Virus record (IMG/VR): IMGVR_UViG_3300035681_000062
Location: 1 to 37,880 of that record
Reading direction: 5' to 3' (one strand)
Length of the DNA: 37,880 bases
From: a virus
Numbering within the stretch: position 1 is the stretch's first letter; each line of letters opens with the position of its first letter. Made by a program: the position numbers and the translations under genes. Below, piece by piece: positions 31,237 to 37,394 of the stretch. A model generated the notes under the pieces. The model saw nothing but the letters and a program-made list of their open reading frames with translations. It was not told where the DNA came from and did not search any database.

Positions 31237-31645
31237 TCCCAAAACGTGGCGCATGGACGCCTACTACTACGGCTTCACTCGCACTGGCGTCGATGCCGTT
31301 GACCTCGTGCTGAGCGCCGTCGCGTGCGCCGGTAAAGCGTTCCACCACACGGAAAGCTGGATGGATCAATCGCGCCCATACAACGACGAGCATCGCGGTG
31401 AGACTCCGGCCGAGTGGATTCAGAACGCCGCGAGCGATCTCGCTCAGCGCCACGCCGCGCTCGAAGCTGAGAACGCGAGGCTGCGGGCGGCGCTGGTGGA
31501 TGCCGCCATGCGCGCTGAATCGCTAAAGCGCCCGTGCGACGATGGGCCAGATGGCTGGCAGGTGAAGCGCAACTTGGAGTACATGGCAATCAGCGACGCC
31601 GCCCGCGCCGCCCTCGCCGCCCAGGAGCCCCGCGATGCCCGCTAG
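31229..31645 (+). CDS. Hypothetical 138-residue protein
   Basis: GTG at 31229 with AAGGAGG upstream. The N-terminal half (MDAYYYGFTRTGVDAVDLVL, HHTESWMDQSRPYNDE, TPAEWIQNAASDLA) is Tyr/Trp-rich, and a coil (HAALEAENARLRAALVDAAM) follows. The C-terminus ends DAARAALAAQEPRDAR. No family was recognised. Confidence 0.62.
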   Translation: MSDPKTWRMDAYYYGFTRTGVDAVDLVLSAVACAGKAFHHTESWMDQSRPYNDEHRGETPAEWIQNAASDLAQRHAALEAENARLRAALVDAAMRAESLKRPCDDGPDGWQVKRNLEYMAISDAARAALAAQEPRDAR

Positions 31646-31895
31646 GGACTGGGCGGACGACATGGCGCTCAACGTGCGACACGGGATGGCGCTGGCGGAT
31701 TGCCATGCTGAGGTGCTTCGCGTCATCGCACGCGCCCTTCGCGCCGCCGACGCACGCGGGTACCAGCGCGCGCAGGACGAGTTCAAGCGCATCACGGACG
31801 CGGTGTGGCCGATGGTGGAGAAGGACGCGAGCCAGCGCCCCATCGTGATCGAGGACGAGCGACGGCACGCGAAGAAACACGGGAGGAAGTCATGA
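31635..31895 (+). CDS. Hypothetical 86-residue helical protein
   Basis: ATG at 31635 inside the previous gene end, with CAGGAG about 9 nt upstream. Nearly all helical: DWADDMALNVRHGMALADCH, VIARALRAADARGYQRAQDE. Basic end (RRHAKKHGRKS). No motif was recognised. Confidence 0.62.
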   Translation: MPARDWADDMALNVRHGMALADCHAEVLRVIARALRAADARGYQRAQDEFKRITDAVWPMVEKDASQRPIVIEDERRHAKKHGRKS

Positions 31896-32182
31896 GCAAG
31901 CACGAACGTGACGAGGACGGATTTCGCTACGCCAACAGAGACGAGCGGCTTCGCGCTATCGCGGCCCTGCCTAACCGACCTGGGCGCGCCGAGTGCGATC
32001 CATTGGACGTGCGATCTCAAACGCTGCGGGAGGTTCACGACGCGCTGTACGCCATTCGTCACATCATGGCGCTGCACCGCAGCCACCACTACGGCGTCGA
32101 ACTGTGCATGCACGAGGTTCAAGCGAAGCTGCACGAAGCGATCAAGGAGCACCAATTGAAGGAGAAGCAGGGATGGGCATGA
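31892..32182 (+). CDS. Hypothetical 96-residue helical protein
   Basis: ATG, ATGA-coupled, with GGAGG upstream. Charged start (SKHERDEDGFRYANRDER) and a His-rich helical end (LYAIRHIMALHRSHHYGVEL, EVQAKLHEAIKEHQLKE). The His/Cys-rich core could bind metal, but no pattern is decisive. Function unknown. Confidence 0.62.
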   Translation: MSKHERDEDGFRYANRDERLRAIAALPNRPGRAECDPLDVRSQTLREVHDALYAIRHIMALHRSHHYGVELCMHEVQAKLHEAIKEHQLKEKQGWA

Positions 32183-32469
32183 CCCACGACCGCATCGAGC
32201 AGGCGGCGCGCTTTGTTTCGTGCTCGCACTGCAACGGCCTTGGGCTTGCGCCCGACAGCCACGGCCTTGGACGGCGACATCGAGCGATGCGGGTCGCGCG
32301 CGGCGCTTCGCTGCGCTCTTACGCCGCCACGCTTGGGATTAGCGCCGCCTACCTGTGCGACCTTGAAAGCGGCCGCCGAGCGTGGAATGGATTGGCCGCA
32401 AAGGAGGCGTGGGCTCGTTTGCTCGATTGGGAGATAGCACTGAGTGGATCTGTGGGGCCAAAGCCATGA
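32173..32469 (+). CDS. XRE-type HTH protein with N-terminal CxxC
   Basis: 98 residues from the ATG at 32173, overlapping the previous gene. After an N-terminal helix, C17-x2-C20 is followed by GLGLAPDSHGLG. The helix-turn-helix occupies about 37-80: RRHRAMRVARGASLRSYAAT, LGISAAYLCDLESGRRAWNG. The CxxC may pair with another protein's or a disulphide, as no second pair is present. It may be a second regulator besides the repressor at 21922. Confidence 0.68.
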   Translation: MGMTHDRIEQAARFVSCSHCNGLGLAPDSHGLGRRHRAMRVARGASLRSYAATLGISAAYLCDLESGRRAWNGLAAKEAWARLLDWEIALSGSVGPKP

Positions 32470-32762
32470 CACAAGATAGAATCAAGCAGGCGGCGCGCGA
32501 TGCGTCCGCGACCGCAGACGGCTGGATGCCCGCGAACGTGCGCGACGTGCTCATTGAGCGCATCACCGCCCTGATCCGCCGCGAGCGCGAGGATGCGGCG
32601 CGGGAAGCAAGGTCACGCGAGCGACTTGGCCCGAATCACAAGTGCGCATCGTGGAGCTACTCCGGCGAAGGCTACAACCGCGTGCGCCTGTGCGCGTGCG
32701 GAGCCGAGGACCACGCGCCCGAGATCGCCCCCTCCGCCATTCCCGCCCGAGGCCCCCAATGA
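32466..32762 (+). CDS. Hypothetical 98-residue protein
   Basis: ATG, ATGA-coupled. The helical first half (QDRIKQAARDASATADGWMP, VLIERITALIRREREDA) shares the DRI.QAAR start with the preceding HTH protein, a possible small internal duplication. The second half has HKCASWSYSGEGYNRVRLCA followed by CG, a Cys-containing beta segment. No family was recognised. Confidence 0.62.
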   Translation: MTQDRIKQAARDASATADGWMPANVRDVLIERITALIRREREDAAREARSRERLGPNHKCASWSYSGEGYNRVRLCACGAEDHAPEIAPSAIPARGPQ

Positions 32763-32956
32763 CCCCGCGAGACTTGGAGAGGGCGCGGGAGATCGTGTCC
32801 CTGTACGTCAAGGAAGCGTTCTGGCCCGACTACGAAACGCTCACGACCGCCATCGCCGCCGCCATCGCTGACGAGCGCGAGGCGAATGCGAAGGCGTGCG
32901 ACGACTGCTACCAATGCGGGTGCGCATCGGCCATCCGCGCGCGAGGTGGGGCGTGA
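32759..32956 (+). CDS. Hypothetical 65-residue protein with C-terminal Cys group
   Basis: ATG, ATGA-coupled. Two helices (DLERAREIVSLYVKEAFWPD, LTTAIAAAIADEREANAKA) precede CDDCYQCGCAS, four Cys within eight residues. Possibly metal binding. Function unknown. Confidence 0.6.
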   Translation: MTPRDLERAREIVSLYVKEAFWPDYETLTTAIAAAIADEREANAKACDDCYQCGCASAIRARGGA

Positions 32957-33621
32957 AGGAATCCGACCTCGGAGCGCTTGTCGTGGAGTGGCTCCACCGC
33001 GACGGCTGGGAGGTTTGGCAAGAGGTGCAGGTATCGGCCGGCTGCCCGCGCGCCGATATCGTGGCGAAGCGTGGGCCGGCGCTTGCGGTTGTCGAGTGCA
33101 AGATGTCGCTCTCATTCGACGTGCTAGACCAAGCGTCCGCGTGGGCAAGCGCTGCGAACGTGTGCTACGCCGCGGTGCCGTTTTCAAAGCGCCCGCACGT
33201 TGTTGGGCGCGTCCTTCGGCACCTAGGCATCGGGTTGATAACGGTTGCGCGGCCTGACTATCGCGAGTCAACGGTTGACGACGTGCGGCTTTCGGAGCAA
33301 GCAGAGTTTCGCCGCAGGACGCCAAGCCGCGACAGGTTGCTTGCCGCGCTGCGCGAAGAGCACAAAACATGGCTTGCTGCTGGCAGCAAGGCCGGAGGTC
33401 ACTACACGCCGTTCACTGCGACGTGCGCGGAAGTGCTCGCAAGAGTCAAGGCAAGCCCTGGAATCCAAACGAAGGCGCTCATGGACGGGATCTCTCACCA
33501 CTACAGATCCGACGCGACCGCTCGAAGCGCGCTAACGAAGTGGGCGCAGCAGGGCTCGATTCGAGGCGTGACGGTGAAGCGCGAAGGCAAGCACCTAACT
33601 TGGTGGCCGCAGGGGGCGTGA
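32953..33621 (+). CDS. PD-(D/E)XK nuclease-like protein with C-terminal winged helix
   Basis: 222 residues from a GTG. Residues 7-62 give the nuclease core: EWLHRDGWEVWQEVQV (E24), CPRADIVAKRG (D35), ALAVVECKMSLSFDVLDQA (E48-x-K50, Q60). This is the layout of restriction-endonuclease-like folds. Residues 160-215 (ASPGIQTKALMDGISHHYRS, ARSALTKWAQQGSIRGVTVK) look like a winged helix that could guide DNA binding. It lies two genes before RusA. It may process branched or foreign DNA; the exact substrate is unknown. Confidence 0.72.
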   Translation: MKESDLGALVVEWLHRDGWEVWQEVQVSAGCPRADIVAKRGPALAVVECKMSLSFDVLDQASAWASAANVCYAAVPFSKRPHVVGRVLRHLGIGLITVARPDYRESTVDDVRLSEQAEFRRRTPSRDRLLAALREEHKTWLAAGSKAGGHYTPFTATCAEVLARVKASPGIQTKALMDGISHHYRSDATARSALTKWAQQGSIRGVTVKREGKHLTWWPQGA

Positions 33622-33624
33622 GGC

Positions 33625-33816
33625 ATGGCAAACCTCCTCTACCGCTGGCTCGACCGCAGAGGCCGCATCCCGCCCTGGGTCCGCTGGATCTACAAGGACG
33701 CCCACTGGTGCGAGGGGCAAGACCACGCGCTCGTTCTCGACTTGGCGCACTGCGCTTGCGAGCGGCGCAATGGCACGACCGACCACGACTACACGAACGA
33801 GAGGAAGCCGTTTTGA
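33625..33816 (+). CDS. Hypothetical 63-residue protein
   Basis: ATG at 33625, 3 nt after the nuclease stop, with a GTGAGG ribosome site. Trp/Arg-rich first half (YRWLDRRGRIPPWVRWIYKD) and a small Cys/His group (HWCEGQDH, LAHCACERRNG). It ends inside the TTG of the RusA gene. No family was recognised. Confidence 0.6.
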   Translation: MANLLYRWLDRRGRIPPWVRWIYKDAHWCEGQDHALVLDLAHCACERRNGTTDHDYTNERKPF

Positions 33817-34325
33817 GCGCCCCCGAACTCACCATCTGGATTCCCGGCACGCCCGCGCCCCAGGGCTCGCTCAAGGCCGTGCGACGTGGAGCGCACGCGC
33901 GCCTCGTCAGCGACAACAAGCGCACGATGCCGTGGCGCGAGACGATTCGCGCCGTGCTGCGCGCCAACGGTCGCGGGCACGAGCTTCTCGACTGCCCCGT
34001 CTACGTCTCGCTCGCGTTCTACTTCGAGCGCCTCAAGTCGCACTACGGCAAGCGCGGTCTGAGTCCGAGCGCGCCCTTCGCGCCCACGGCCAAGCCCGAC
34101 CTCGACAAGCTCGTGCGCGCAGTTGGCGACGCGCTCACTGGCGTCGTGCTGTGGGACGATTCGCGCATCGTGGACGTGAGAGCGCGGAAGCACTACGTAG
34201 ACGGCACCGTGCGCACTGAGCCCGGCCTGCTCTTGAGCATTGAGCCGCTTGACCGCACGGGATGCCCGGTTCGCTGGGATCGCGCAGGCCGCCGCGACGC
34301 GCGCACGGGGAGCGTGGTGCAGTGA
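33813..34325 (+). CDS. rusA: RusA-family Holliday-junction resolvase
   Basis: 170 residues from a TTG at 33813 that overlaps the previous stop (TTGA), with GAGGAAG upstream. The motif set is complete: IPGTPAPQGSLKAVR, PWRETIR, VYVSLAFYFERLKSHY, KPDLDKLVRAVGDALTGVV (D96, D98) and LWDDSRIVDVRARKHY (D115, D116, K126). The enzyme cuts Holliday junctions made by the YqaJ/RecT system or during replication. It has about 30 basic residues beyond the usual C-terminus. Confidence 0.9.
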   Translation: MSAPELTIWIPGTPAPQGSLKAVRRGAHARLVSDNKRTMPWRETIRAVLRANGRGHELLDCPVYVSLAFYFERLKSHYGKRGLSPSAPFAPTAKPDLDKLVRAVGDALTGVVLWDDSRIVDVRARKHYVDGTVRTEPGLLLSIEPLDRTGCPVRWDRAGRRDARTGSVVQ

Positions 34326-34471
34326 GCAAGCGCGACGATCGAGAATACGAGGCTTGGTACGCCTACATGCGCAGCATGTACACGCCCGACCAGATCGAGC
34401 AGCTGGGACGCGACACGTGGATTGGTTGCGGGCTGTTCGTCCTACTCTTCGTCTGGATCGCGCTCGCCTAG
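34322..34471 (+). CDS. 49-residue single-pass membrane protein
   Basis: GTG, GTGA-coupled to rusA. The charged N-terminal part (KRDDREYEAWYAYMRSMYTP, DQIEQLGRDTW) is followed by one membrane helix at the C-terminus (IGCGLFVLLFVWIALA). Tail-anchored topology is likely. It could be a holin-like or membrane-anchor protein; nothing in the sequence decides. Confidence 0.6.
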   Translation: MSKRDDREYEAWYAYMRSMYTPDQIEQLGRDTWIGCGLFVLLFVWIALA

Positions 34472-34473
34472 CC

Positions 34474-34815
34474 ATGACCTTCCACCTCATCCCCGAGAAC
34501 GACGAGCACGAACACGTCGAAGATCCCGGCGGCATGTGCCCGTGTCTGCCCGTGCGCGACGCGACGCCAGGGCTCGCCGATACGCTGTGGCTCCACAACT
34601 CCTACGACGGCCGCGAGCTACGCGAGGTTGTCGAGCGGGCGCTGACCATGCTCGGCTGCGCGTTGACCGAGCACGGACACCATTGGAGCCCGAAGCTACG
34701 CCAGCAATTCGAGATCGCGTCCGACCTGATCGCGCGCCACATGCCTAACCTCGTCGGATACGAACGGCTCAGCGACGATGACCGCGCGGCGTGCAAGAGC
34801 GCTGTGCGAGAATGA
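34474..34815 (+). CDS. Hypothetical 113-residue protein
   Basis: ATG at 34474, 2 nt after the membrane-protein gene. Acidic, His-rich start (FHLIPENDEHEHVEDPGGMC) with CPC, and a helical remainder (ELREVVERALTMLGCALTEH, QFEIASDLIARHM). The early His/Cys group could bind metal. No family was recognised. Confidence 0.62.
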   Translation: MTFHLIPENDEHEHVEDPGGMCPCLPVRDATPGLADTLWLHNSYDGRELREVVERALTMLGCALTEHGHHWSPKLRQQFEIASDLIARHMPNLVGYERLSDDDRAACKSAVRE

Positions 34816-34871
34816 CCACGCCCACCCCCGCCGCGTCTGGCGTGGGGCCAACAACGCAGGAGAACCAATGA
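34812..34871 (+). CDS. Possible 19-residue coupled micro-ORF
   Basis: ATG at 34812 overlaps the previous TGA, and its own TGA (34869-34871) overlaps the next ATG, both as ATGA. The peptide MTTPTPAASGVGPTTQENQ is Thr/Pro-rich. It may only carry ribosomes across the 52-nt gap to the next start, which also has its own AGGAG. Too short to judge by coding statistics. Confidence 0.35.
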   Translation: MTTPTPAASGVGPTTQENQ

Positions 34872-35158
34872 CCGCAACACCGTCCCGTCGTCAACTCAAG
34901 ATCGCCCAACGTCAACACGCACGCGCCACCGCGCCCGGCCGCGAACTGATCGCTGTCTACGCGGACGCCGTGCAGCCGATCCCGTCCTACGGGGCGAAGC
35001 GAGACGAGGTGCTCAAGTTCCGCCAGTCGCTCAACAACCTGCGCGGCGTCGTCAAGGCGCACGCGCTGAGCATCCCCTCGCCCGTGCATCCCTCGGGACT
35101 GTCTCGCGTTGGCCGTCGTCGCGCGAAGGCTCAGGCGCGGAAGGCGGTGGCGCAGTGA
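34868..35158 (+). CDS. Hypothetical basic 96-residue protein
   Basis: ATG at 34868 with CAGGAG 7 nt upstream. Basic at both ends (PSRRQLKIAQRQHARAT; RVGRRRAKAQARKAVAQ) with a central IAVYADAVQPIPSYGAKRDE. Possibly nucleic-acid-binding. No family was recognised. Confidence 0.62.
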   Translation: MTATPSRRQLKIAQRQHARATAPGRELIAVYADAVQPIPSYGAKRDEVLKFRQSLNNLRGVVKAHALSIPSPVHPSGLSRVGRRRAKAQARKAVAQ

Positions 35159-36099
35159 GTGGACCCAACTTCGCCCCGCCCAAGATCAAGGGACCGCTCA
35201 AGGCGAGCGGCGCGATCTTCATTCCCAAGGGCACCAAGAACTACGAGCTACGCAAGACGCACATCCGCTACCAGGGCTACTGGGCGGCGCTCATCGACCA
35301 CAACGAGCCGCACGACAACGACGTGCTGGAGGACGTGCGCATCGAGTGCTTGCCGCCCACGACGCCCACGGACAATGACACGATGAGCAAGTGGGGCATC
35401 CGCCGCTACAAGTGCTCGGGCGTGCGCCGTCGCGTCTACGTCTCGGGCGCGTGGATGGAACACTCCGACTACGAGAGCACGGGGGTGAGCGACCTCACCT
35501 ACGAGGACTGCCTGTTCGAGAACTGCGGCGCGCAGGGACTTCAGTTGCGCCACACGGGCAACCGCGCGGACCCCATGTGGAACGTCAAGCGCACGCTGCG
35601 ATTCACCGACGTGCGCATCAGCGAGTGCGGCCAGGCGCGAGGCGTGGGACGCGCTGGCTTCTCGTTCACGATCTTCGACCAAGGACCGCTCACGGACGTG
35701 CGCATCCGTGGCCTCAACGTGCGCACGAAGGACGCGGGCGTGGTCGTGGTCAAGAACGGACGCCCCTACAACTCGTTCGGCGGCGTGCTCGTGGGCTACT
35801 GCCGCTCGCTCAAGTGGAACGGGGGCTACGTGGGGATGCTCAACCCCGATCGCAACCCCGTGCAGATCTACCAGCCCGAGATCAAGGACGCGCCGACGAG
35901 CGGTCCCGAGCACATCGAGATCGCGGGCGTCCACCTCGACTACGGGAACAACCTCGCCATCACGCGCCACCACGACACCGTGGACATCCGGCGCATGAAG
36001 GGCGACGGGCGCATCCTCGTGTACGAGCGCATCAGCCCGACCAAGTGGATCCTCGCCGAGAACGTGCCGCTGGCGAACGGGTACAGGAGGGGCGTGTGA
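35155..36099 (+). CDS. Right-handed parallel beta-helix protein
   Basis: 314 residues from a GTG (GTGA-coupled). Short coils repeat through about 55-280 with alternating strands and turns: LEDVRIECL, IRRYKCSGVRRRVYVSG, LTYEDCLFENCGAQGLQLRH, LRFTDVRISECGQ, LTDVRIRGLNVRTKDAGVVV, HIEIAGVHLDYGNNLAI. This is the pectate-lyase-like fold of many tail spikes and depolymerases. It lacks a capping head-binding domain and is encoded far from the virion genes. A spike attached by another protein, a released glycan enzyme, or a non-virion role are all open. Confidence 0.68.
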   Translation: MSGPNFAPPKIKGPLKASGAIFIPKGTKNYELRKTHIRYQGYWAALIDHNEPHDNDVLEDVRIECLPPTTPTDNDTMSKWGIRRYKCSGVRRRVYVSGAWMEHSDYESTGVSDLTYEDCLFENCGAQGLQLRHTGNRADPMWNVKRTLRFTDVRISECGQARGVGRAGFSFTIFDQGPLTDVRIRGLNVRTKDAGVVVVKNGRPYNSFGGVLVGYCRSLKWNGGYVGMLNPDRNPVQIYQPEIKDAPTSGPEHIEIAGVHLDYGNNLAITRHHDTVDIRRMKGDGRILVYERISPTKWILAENVPLANGYRRGV

Positions 36100-36344
36100 G
36101 CGATCCCAGCCGCCCCCTCTTGCTCGCGCACGGCGGGCTCATGTTCAACCCCGGCGAGCAGTACTCGTCCACAGACTACGAGGACTGCTACGTCAGCGAC
36201 CTAGCGTCCTGGCTTTTCTCCCGCTCCCGCATGGGCATCGTCGCGCCGCCGGGCACACCGCTCCGACACCGCCACAACCGCGCCCACGCCAACAAGCTCG
36301 CCCGCCACTCCAAGCGCCCCAACGGCAGACCGAAGCACCGATGA
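36096..36344 (+). CDS. Hypothetical 82-residue protein
   Basis: GTG with CAGGAGG upstream, coupled to the beta-helix gene. It begins SDPSRPLLLAHGGLMFNPGE, continues with an acidic Tyr-rich part (YSSTDYEDCYVSDLASWLFS) and ends in a basic tail (RHRHNRAHANKLARHSKRPN). The basic tail suggests nucleic-acid or surface binding. Function unknown. Confidence 0.62.
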   Translation: MSDPSRPLLLAHGGLMFNPGEQYSSTDYEDCYVSDLASWLFSRSRMGIVAPPGTPLRHRHNRAHANKLARHSKRPNGRPKHR

Positions 36345-36613
36345 TCTCCACCATCCAAGAATCCACCTCCGCCAAGCGCGAGCGCGTGATCCAGCGCATG
36401 AAGGAGCGGCACCGCACGCTAGACGGGCAGACCGTGATCGGCGTGCAGGTGTTTCAGCGTGTGCGTCCCACATACGGGCGCGGCAGCACGTGGCTTGAGC
36501 ACTGGCACGTCATCTACTCGGGCGGCGACGTGCGCACGTACGAGCGGCTGGAGCCCGACGACTACAAGACCGTGCCGTGCGGGTACGTGATCGGGGGCGC
36601 GCGTGGAAACTGA
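36341..36613 (+). CDS. Hypothetical 90-residue protein
   Basis: ATG, ATGA-coupled. A basic helical start (SAKRERVIQRMKERHRTLDG) is followed by a compact beta part (VIGVQVFQRVRPTYGRGSTW, HVIYSGGDVRTYERLEPDDY). No family was recognised. Confidence 0.62.
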   Translation: MISTIQESTSAKRERVIQRMKERHRTLDGQTVIGVQVFQRVRPTYGRGSTWLEHWHVIYSGGDVRTYERLEPDDYKTVPCGYVIGGARGN

Positions 36614-37166
36614 CCCGATGACCGTGGAGCGTGCGCCGCACTACTGCCAGGACGGTCACGCGCCAGTCCGTTTTTGGCGCGACACGGAACCGGAAGAGCT
36701 GGCGTGTCCCGCGTGTGACATTGCAAGCCAGCTTGAGCGGGCGCAAGGCGAAGGCGAAAACCTGCGCGCCCGCGTGGCCGAGCTTGAGCGCGAGCTAGCT
36801 CAATGGACGCTTCGCTGCGCCGAGGCCCGCTCCGTCGCGCGCGAGTGGGAAGTGAAGTGCGGCGAGCTTGAGAGCGAAAACGCGAAGCTGCGTGATGCTT
36901 TGACCGCGCTGCTACCGCTCGCGGACTGGGCGCTGCTGGAGCAGTCGCCGCCGGGCGCGGACGACGCGCTCGTCGATGCTGCACGTGCTGCGCTACGCAA
37001 AAAGGTCAGCGCGCCCCGTATGCGCTACCCACTCGCGCCGATCAAGGTCGAGTGCGCGCATGGCTATCCCGTCGCGGAGATCTTCGACTGCCGCTTGTGC
37101 GCCGCCGCCCTCGCCGCGCAAACGAAAGCGCCCCAGCCAGGAGAGCCGGGGCGCAACGAGGGCTAA
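36603..37166 (+). CDS. Zinc-ribbon and coiled-coil protein, last gene of the rightward array
   Basis: 187 residues from a GTG at 36603 (an ATG at 36618 would remove five). HYCQDGHAPVRFWRDT and LACPACDIAS give Cys/His pairs at the start. About 45-100 is a coiled coil (LRARVAELERELAQWTLRCA, CGELESENAKLRDALTALLP). A C-terminal CAHGYPVAEIFDCRLCAAAL forms a second possible zinc site. A 7-bp hairpin (37128-37154) lies over its stop region. Function unknown. Confidence 0.65.
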   Translation: METDPMTVERAPHYCQDGHAPVRFWRDTEPEELACPACDIASQLERAQGEGENLRARVAELERELAQWTLRCAEARSVAREWEVKCGELESENAKLRDALTALLPLADWALLEQSPPGADDALVDAARAALRKKVSAPRMRYPLAPIKVECAHGYPVAEIFDCRLCAAALAAQTKAPQPGEPGRNEG

Positions 37167-37229
37167 TCCAAGGGCGTACGCCCCCAGGCGATCCCCCGTG
37201 CGGTGGCGCGAGCCCGCCGCGCGATTGTC

Positions 37230-37284
37230 AAAAAAGGGGCCGAGCTAGGTCGCCAACCTTCTAGAGCGACAACCTAGCCCGGCC
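37230..37284 (-). terminator. Intrinsic terminator of the leftward array
   Basis: The inverted repeat GGCCGAGCTAGGT (37238-37250) with ACCTAGCCCGGCC (37272-37284) pairs over 13 bp with one mismatch. On the minus strand it is followed by TTTTTT (37235-37230). It lies 111 nt past the lipoprotein stop, so it should end transcripts entering from the right edge. Confidence 0.78.
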
Positions 37285-37290
37285 ATGTGG

Positions 37291-37386
37291 CCCACGTATG
37301 CGGCCGGAGACGTGGGGGCTTTACGCGCTCAGTCTAGCCCGCCGCGCCATGACGGGGCTACTTGCAGCCCTTGCCCTTCTTTTTCT
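37291..37386 (+). terminator. Possible plus-strand terminator elements in the convergent gap
   Basis: Two short hairpins follow the last rightward gene: CCCACGT/ACGTGGG (37291-37297, 37110 offset to 37310-37316) trailed by GGCTTT, and GGGCT/AGCCC (37355-37370) trailed by TTGCCCTTCTTTTTCTT. Either could end rightward transcription; neither is strong. The 228-nt gap 37167-37394 also has a 12-bp palindrome GGGCGTACGCCC at 37172-37183 and no credible gene. Confidence 0.4.
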
Positions 37387-37394
37387 TCAAGCGA

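Noticed and set aside
37172-37183. Palindrome GGGCGTACGCCC as an attachment or packaging site
   Set aside because: A 12-bp palindrome in GC-rich DNA is not rare, and no integrase or cleavage-site context supports such a role.
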